Positions 6,470 to 9,765 of a stretch of DNA of 9,765 nucleotides are shown piece after piece. Every line of letters starts with the position of its first letter. Within the stretch, counting starts at the first letter, position 1. A program made the translations under genes and the position numbers. The DNA comes from an uncultured Veillonella sp. (GTDB lineage Bacteria > Bacillota > Negativicutes > Veillonellales > Veillonellaceae). Under the pieces are notes generated by a model. It did no database searches, was not told where the DNA came from, and was given only the letters and a program-made list of their open reading frames with translations. The DNA lies in contig USAV01000072.1 of assembly GCA_900552715.1 (NCBI GenBank), positions 1-9,765 on the forward strand, read 5' to 3'.

Positions 6470-7477
6470 ATGGAACGAGTTCGCTTAGTCCATGGGAATG
6501 GCGGTCGATTTAGTCATGAATTGACCGAGCGTTTTATTTTGAAATACTTTACAAATGATTTATTGGCTCCTTTACATGATGGTGCTCAATTTCCCGTTAC
6601 AGCAGGACGTATGGCGTTTTCTACAGATTCCTATGTAGTACAACCAACGTTTTTCCCTGGCGGTAATATTGGTAAATTAGCTGTCTGTGGTACTGTGAAT
6701 GATTTAGCCATGAATGGTGCTATTCCACAATATTTGAGTTGTGGACTTATCTTAGAAGAAGGATTGGCTTTTGATGAGCTAGATGAAATTCTTCATACTA
6801 TGTCGGATATGGCTAAAGCTGCAAATGTACAAATTGTTACAGGAGACACTAAGGTTGTTAAAAAGGGCGAGGTAGATAAAATCTACATAAATACAGCGGG
6901 GATTGGCATGATTCCGGAGGGGATTGATATTGGTCCGCATCGTGTGAAAGCGGGAATGGATATTATTTTATCTGGTGCTATTGGCGATCATTCTATTGCT
7001 GTTATGGGACAACGATTTGGATTGGATCTATCTGATGCGTTAAAAACTGACTGTGCTCCTTTAAATAACATGGTTCATGCTGTACTTGATAAAGTGGGAC
7101 CTCAAGTGGCTCTATTGCGAGATCCTACACGGGGTGGCTTAGGGACTGTTTTAAAAGAAATTGCAGATCAAAGCCAAGTGGGTATTAAGGTAGAAGAAGC
7201 GGCTATACCAATTCACGCCGAAGTACAATCTGTTTGTGATATTTTGGGATATGATCCGTTATATTTAGCAAATGAAGGAAAGGTTGTACTCGTAGTAGAT
7301 CCATCCGTTACAGATGAAGTTCTATCTATTCTTCACAGCTTTGAAGAAGGTAAAGAATCGGTGCTAATTGGCAAAACATTAGATAAGAATATTGGTAAGG
7401 TTGGTTTGCAAACTGCTATTGGTGGTGTTCGCTTAATCGATTTGTTAGGTGAAGATCAAGTTCCTCGTATCTGCTAA
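6470..7477 (+). CDS. hypE: Carbamoyl dehydratase HypE
   Basis: HypE receives the carbamoyl group from HypF on its C-terminal cysteine and uses ATP to dehydrate it to a protein thiocyanate, the cyanide donor for HypC-HypD. The 335-residue length is typical. The protein belongs to the PurM/AIR-synthase-like ATPase superfamily. Residues 7-19 carry HGNGGRFSHELT, which covers the N-terminal motif. Further motifs are STDSYVVQP at 51-59, GNIGKLAVCGTVNDLAMNGA at 65-84 and RDPTRGGLGTVLKE at 217-230. The end is PRIC (332-335) with the essential modified C335, so the protein is complete. The ATG at 6470 is preferred over upstream in-frame alternatives because of GGGAGG at 6458-6463 and the family N-terminus. 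It starts one base after the hypD stop and is the last hyp gene here. Confidence 0.97.
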   Translation: MERVRLVHGNGGRFSHELTERFILKYFTNDLLAPLHDGAQFPVTAGRMAFSTDSYVVQPTFFPGGNIGKLAVCGTVNDLAMNGAIPQYLSCGLILEEGLAFDELDEILHTMSDMAKAANVQIVTGDTKVVKKGEVDKIYINTAGIGMIPEGIDIGPHRVKAGMDIILSGAIGDHSIAVMGQRFGLDLSDALKTDCAPLNNMVHAVLDKVGPQVALLRDPTRGGLGTVLKEIADQSQVGIKVEEAAIPIHAEVQSVCDILGYDPLYLANEGKVVLVVDPSVTDEVLSILHSFEEGKESVLIGKTLDKNIGKVGLQTAIGGVRLIDLLGEDQVPRIC

Positions 7478-7562
7478 TTATATAATTGAGTTTCTCTAAG
7501 TCGTAAAGATATGTAAAGATAAGAACTATTTTAGGCCTATAGAGTATGAGTTAGACTTGATA

Positions 7563-7591
7563 TTGACACTAATTCTTTATGATGGTAGCAT
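7563..7591 (+). promoter_or_regulatory. Predicted sigma-A promoter, distal, before the small exported protein
   Basis: A perfect TTGACA (7563-7568), a 17-base spacer and TAGCAT (7586-7591) preceded by TGG form the best-matching promoter in the window. It would give a leader of over 130 bases before the gene at 7732. Confidence 0.6.
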
Positions 7592-7614
7592 TAAATTAAG
7601 TTGTGTAAAATTCA

Positions 7615-7642
7615 TTGATTGTTCATCGGACTTTTATACAAT
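7615..7642 (+). promoter_or_regulatory. Predicted second promoter before the small exported protein
   Basis: TTGATT (7615-7620), a 16-base spacer and TACAAT (7637-7642). This is a weaker match than the distal site. Confidence 0.4.
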
Positions 7643-7698
7643 GCTAGTATCTTTATGTGTAAGTTCTTATACTTTCACTAGAATCTATGTATAGAATT

Positions 7699-7707
7699 TG
7701 TTAAAAT
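7699..7707 (+). promoter_or_regulatory. Predicted proximal extended -10 before the small exported protein
   Basis: TGTTAAAAT at 7699-7707 is an extended -10 only 24 bases before the start codon and 12 bases before the ribosome binding site TAGGAGG (7719-7725). No clear -35 box is seen. Confidence 0.4.
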
Positions 7708-7731
7708 ATAAGTATCTATAGGAGGCTTATT

Positions 7732-8178
7732 ATGAAAAAGAAGATTATTACAGCTGTTCTAGGGATTTGTTTAACTACAACTGCATTTGGCGGTATCTTG
7801 ACTACTCAAGCTGGCGGCCTTAGCAGTATTCTTGGCGGTGCAGCTAAAATTGGTGGTATCGGTATTGTTATCAACAAATTCGGTCCACAAATTGACTCTT
7901 TCTTGAATAAATTATTGAAACAAAATAACTTAAGCACAGAATATACAACTAAAGTTGTACCTATCATCAGTATTGGTACAAAAGGTTATATCGGTGCTGC
8001 TCAAGTTACTGGTCCTGCATCTAGCATTGAACAAGTTAAAGCCGTTGCCCAAGTAGAAGGTAGCTTTAACGGTATGGTTCGTGTTAAAGGTTTAGTACCT
8101 GTTGATAGCACAAACCCAGTTGGTGCATCTCGTGTTCAAGGCGTAGGTGTATCTGCGATTATCGATTTGAAAATTTAA
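7732..8178 (+). CDS. Small exported protein of unknown function
   Basis: The 148-residue protein is not recognised as a known family. Residues 1-27 are a clear Sec signal peptide (KKK, hydrophobic core, then TTQA before GG), with cleavage likely after A27. C13 is not in a lipobox, so it is not an obvious lipoprotein. The mature protein begins with a Gly/Ile-rich hydrophobic stretch (28-50) and a short Leu/Lys helix (about 52-64). A probably beta-rich domain (about 70-148) follows, with valine-alternating segments such as VKAVAQVEG, VRVKGLVPV and VQGVGVSAIIDLKI. There are no cysteines after the signal peptide. In a diderm cell it would act in the periplasm or outer membrane. TAGGAGG (7719-7725) supports the ATG. 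It seems to be a single-gene unit, with promoters upstream and a hairpin downstream. Its neighbours suggest an envelope role, which is inference. Confidence 0.85.
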   Translation: MKKKIITAVLGICLTTTAFGGILTTQAGGLSSILGGAAKIGGIGIVINKFGPQIDSFLNKLLKQNNLSTEYTTKVVPIISIGTKGYIGAAQVTGPASSIEQVKAVAQVEGSFNGMVRVKGLVPVDSTNPVGASRVQGVGVSAIIDLKI

Positions 8179-8211
8179 TGGCCACTGAGCATATAAAATA
8201 GTAGACTCAGG

Positions 8212-8243
8212 GAATAAGCACGGTCTTAGGCCCGTGCTTATTC
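8212..8243 (+). terminator. Strong hairpin after the small exported protein, probable terminator
   Basis: GAATAAGCACGG (8212-8223) and CCGTGCTTATTC (8232-8243) form a perfect 12-base-pair stem with an eight-base loop. The U-rich strand is mostly inside the stem (CTTATTCTGTTGT), so the terminator is not textbook. A smaller CTGAG/CTCAG pair (8185-8189, 8206-8210) precedes it. If the next gene is transcribed from further upstream, this would be a leader structure instead. Confidence 0.65.
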
Positions 8244-8246
8244 TGT

Positions 8247-8263
8247 TGTATAACAGTTATACA
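8247..8263. promoter_or_regulatory. Perfect 17-base palindrome before the repeat protein, operator candidate
   Basis: TGTATAACAGTTATACA is an 8-base perfect inverted repeat around a central A. It starts four bases after the hairpin and lies 23 bases before the ATG at 8287. Size and position fit a dimeric repressor site over a promoter, but no well-spaced -35/-10 pair is evident around it. Confidence 0.45.
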
Positions 8264-8286
8264 TTAGATACGTTGTGGAGGAATTT

Positions 8287-9405
8287 ATGAAGAAGCAAGT
8301 ACTTACACTTTTAATGGCATCCTTGATTTCAGGCACTGCATTTGCTGCTCCTGGCACAGTTACAGAGAAAACAAATGTTTTGGAAACTACTGTATATGGT
8401 GCAGTACAAGATGGTGCTGTAGTGGACCGCATTAATCAACTTGATGAAACCGTGTATGGTACTGGTTTCAATGGCAATTCTGCTACATTGAGCAAACGTG
8501 TTGATTCCCTCTATAACTCCGTAGAAGGTAGTGGCACAAACATTTCTTTGCGCGAAGAAATGGATGCGCTTGAATATACATATCAAAATAGCATTAACGC
8601 AGGTTCTCTTGTAGATCGCGTAGAAAAGATGGAACGTAGCGTTAATGGTCGTATTGGTAGCGGCTCTTTACAAAAACGTATCATTTCTTTGAAAACAAAA
8701 GTATATGGTAGCAATGTAACGCTTACTAACCAAGTTGGTACATTAGCTGGTAACCAAGTCTTCAAAGTTACCTTGAATGACGCTGTTTCTTCTAAAACTA
8801 GCCATGAAGGCGACACTGTTGCTTTCACAGTAGCTGAAAATGTAATGGATGGCAATGTGTTATTGGTACCTGCAGGTACAGTAGGATCTGGTACAATTAC
8901 ATCCTTGAAAAAGGCTCGTTCCTTTGGTCGTAATGGTGTATTAGACATCACATTTGACACCATCCCTGCTATTGATGGTACTGAATTTACTGCAGTACAA
9001 GGTAAAGAAGCTAAGGATAAAACTCGCAGTGAAGTTAAAGCAGCTGGTGCATCCGTAGCTGGTGCTGTTTTACTTGGACCAGTAGGCTTAGTAGGTGGTG
9101 CCTTTGTTAAGGGTAAAAATATTGAATACCCTGCTGGTGCAACTATTTATGTACAACCTCAAGATTCTGTTACAATTCAAGGTCTTGTAATTGGTGGTGA
9201 TGGTTTGGCTCACAGTGATGATGAATTGGCTGAAGCAGTAACTGTACCTAATACGGCCGATGAATCTGAAGAGACTGTAGACACTAATGAAGCGGCTGTT
9301 GATGAAAATGAAACAACAACAGAGGAACCAGCAGCAGTAGAAGAACAAGAAGAACCGGTAGAAAATGTTTCTCAACCTATCGTAGTTGTAAAGCGTAATC
9401 AATAA
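8287..9405 (+). CDS. Exported protein with about six 20-residue repeats and a PAGT-type beta domain
   Basis: This 372-residue protein has a signal peptide with likely cleavage at AFA/AP after residue 20. Residues 32-153 hold about six degenerate repeats of roughly 20 residues. Each begins Lxx(S/T)VYG-like (L32, L52, L75, L95, M115, L135) and ends with an (L/V)xxR(V/I)xx-type segment, probably alternating short helices. Residues 156-300 look like a compact beta-rich domain, with GDTVAFTVAENV at 175-186 and PAGTVGSGTI at 195-204. They also include a Gly/Ala-rich segment (253-274) that may touch or cross a membrane, and a second PAGA at 282-285. The tail, about 322-358, is acidic and Glu/Thr-rich. 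I do not recognise a named family; PAGT-type beta domains occur in several bacterial surface and secretion proteins. The ATG at 8287 is preferred over an upstream in-frame GTG at 8275 because GGAGG (8277-8281) precedes it. It lies 37 bases before the OstA/LptD-like gene, and no terminator separates them, so they are probably co-transcribed. Confidence 0.87.
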   Translation: MKKQVLTLLMASLISGTAFAAPGTVTEKTNVLETTVYGAVQDGAVVDRINQLDETVYGTGFNGNSATLSKRVDSLYNSVEGSGTNISLREEMDALEYTYQNSINAGSLVDRVEKMERSVNGRIGSGSLQKRIISLKTKVYGSNVTLTNQVGTLAGNQVFKVTLNDAVSSKTSHEGDTVAFTVAENVMDGNVLLVPAGTVGSGTITSLKKARSFGRNGVLDITFDTIPAIDGTEFTAVQGKEAKDKTRSEVKAAGASVAGAVLLGPVGLVGGAFVKGKNIEYPAGATIYVQPQDSVTIQGLVIGGDGLAHSDDELAEAVTVPNTADESEETVDTNEAAVDENETTTEEPAAVEEQEEPVENVSQPIVVVKRNQ

Positions 9406-9442
9406 TTAACAAATTCTTAAAGCAAGAGGAGTTCTAGTAACC

Positions 9443-9765
9443 ATGAGGAAACGTAAAGTACAATGGCTGGCAGCGGCTTGTGTTTTTTGTTTAGCACAAC
9501 CAGTATGGGCCGCTACGGAGTCAACCACGGTATATCAAGATCAATTGGATAGCGTTGATCAATCCTATCTTGGAGAAATCTCTAAAGCATCTACACCTGA
9601 AAATAGTAATATCCGTGTTGTACGTCGTGGTGAAAAGGCAAAGTCTGATCAACCTACAGAACAATTGCCGACTCGTATTGATGCAGATAAAATGTCCTAT
9701 ACTGGGTCCACTGGTGATGTATATGCACAAGGTGATGTAGTAGTGACTCAAGGTAATCAAACCTT
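9443..9765 (+). CDS. OstA/LptD-like LPS-transport protein, N-terminal part (runs off the window)
   Basis: The first 107 codons of a gene continuing past the right edge are visible. Residues 1-23 are a signal peptide (MRKRK, hydrophobic core, VWA before AT). A low-complexity linker follows (about 24-74). From about 76 comes LPTRIDADKMSYTGSTGDVYAQGDVVV (split here as LPTRIDADKMSY, 75-86, and TGSTGDVYAQGDVVV), the start of an OstA/LptA-type beta-jellyroll repeat. Such domains carry lipopolysaccharide across the periplasm. In full-length LptD one precedes the outer-membrane barrel that inserts LPS. Only the length beyond the window would separate LptD from a short LptA-like protein. The ribosome binding site GAGGAG (9425-9430) is 12 bases before the ATG, longer than usual. 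The presence of this gene argues for a diderm cell. Confidence 0.75.
   Translation, partial: MRKRKVQWLAAACVFCLAQPVWAATESTTVYQDQLDSVDQSYLGEISKASTPENSNIRVVRRGEKAKSDQPTEQLPTRIDADKMSYTGSTGDVYAQGDVVVTQGNQT

Larger units (their letters stand above)
7478..7731. other. Non-coding region between hypE and the exported-protein genes
   Basis: This 254-base gap holds no convincing open frame, tRNA or clear intrinsic terminator for hypE. It contains at least three promoter candidates on the plus strand and a tandem GTAAAGAT repeat (7503-7510, 7513-7520). ATAAGAACT (7519-7527) and AGTTCTTAT (7662-7670) form an inverted pair 134 bases apart. It marks the break between the hydrogenase operon and the envelope genes. 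Confidence 0.6.

Noticed and set aside
8583..8963. Minus-strand 126-codon open frame inside the repeat-protein gene
   Set aside because: It is a shadow of the plus-strand coding frame with no ribosome binding site or recognisable family.
9088..9402. Minus-strand 104-codon open frame
   Set aside because: Its Tyr/Phe/Cys-rich composition is what the antisense of the Glu/Thr/Val-rich acidic tail region would give.
1..9765. CRISPR arrays, insertion sequences, tRNA or rRNA genes
   Set aside because: I saw no regularly spaced direct repeats, transposase motifs, terminal inverted repeats or tRNA-like cloverleaf in the intergenic regions.

Overview
The window is AT-rich DNA with Firmicutes-type signals: strong GGAGG ribosome binding sites, extended -10 promoters of the TGnTANAAT type, and a Clostridia-like SCIFF peptide system. 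It also encodes an outer-membrane LPS-export (OstA/LptD-like) protein. A Gram-positive-like genome with LPS machinery points to a diderm Firmicute of the Negativicutes, most likely Veillonella. This assignment is inference from protein character, not from a database search.

Layout. (1) Positions 1-53 hold the tail of an unidentified gene, followed by an ECF-transporter S component (103-894). (2) Positions 895-2681 carry a ranthipeptide locus. A 47-residue six-cysteine SCIFF precursor (962-1105) has its own promoter and is followed by an intrinsic terminator and a second promoter. Its radical SAM/SPASM maturase follows, starting at 1272. (3) Positions 2716-7477 hold NiFe-hydrogenase maturation genes in the order hypF, hypC, hypD, hypE. 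hypF lies 34 bp after the maturase and is probably co-transcribed with it. hypCDE has its own promoter region with an operator-like inverted repeat and a leader hairpin. hypD seems to start at TTG inside hypC, and hypE starts one base after hypD. (4) Positions 7478-7731 are a non-coding gap with several promoter candidates. (5) Positions 7732-9765 encode exported, envelope-related proteins: a small secreted protein of unknown function, a secreted protein with about six 20-residue repeats plus a beta-rich domain, and the N-terminus of an OstA/LptD-like protein running off the window.

How the genes work together. HypF carbamoylates the C-terminal cysteine of HypE, and HypE dehydrates the group to thiocyanate. 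The HypC-HypD complex accepts the cyanide on iron to build the Fe(CN)2CO unit of a NiFe hydrogenase. hypA, hypB and the hydrogenase structural genes are not in the window. The SCIFF maturase should install sulfur-to-carbon thioether bridges in the SCIFF peptide. No dedicated exporter or protease gene lies next to it. The last block looks like the start of an outer-membrane biogenesis locus.

The best candidates for further work are the SCIFF pair joined to a hyp operon in a diderm bacterium, the GC-rich hairpin inside the start of hypF, and the two uncharacterised exported proteins directly before the OstA/LptD-like gene.
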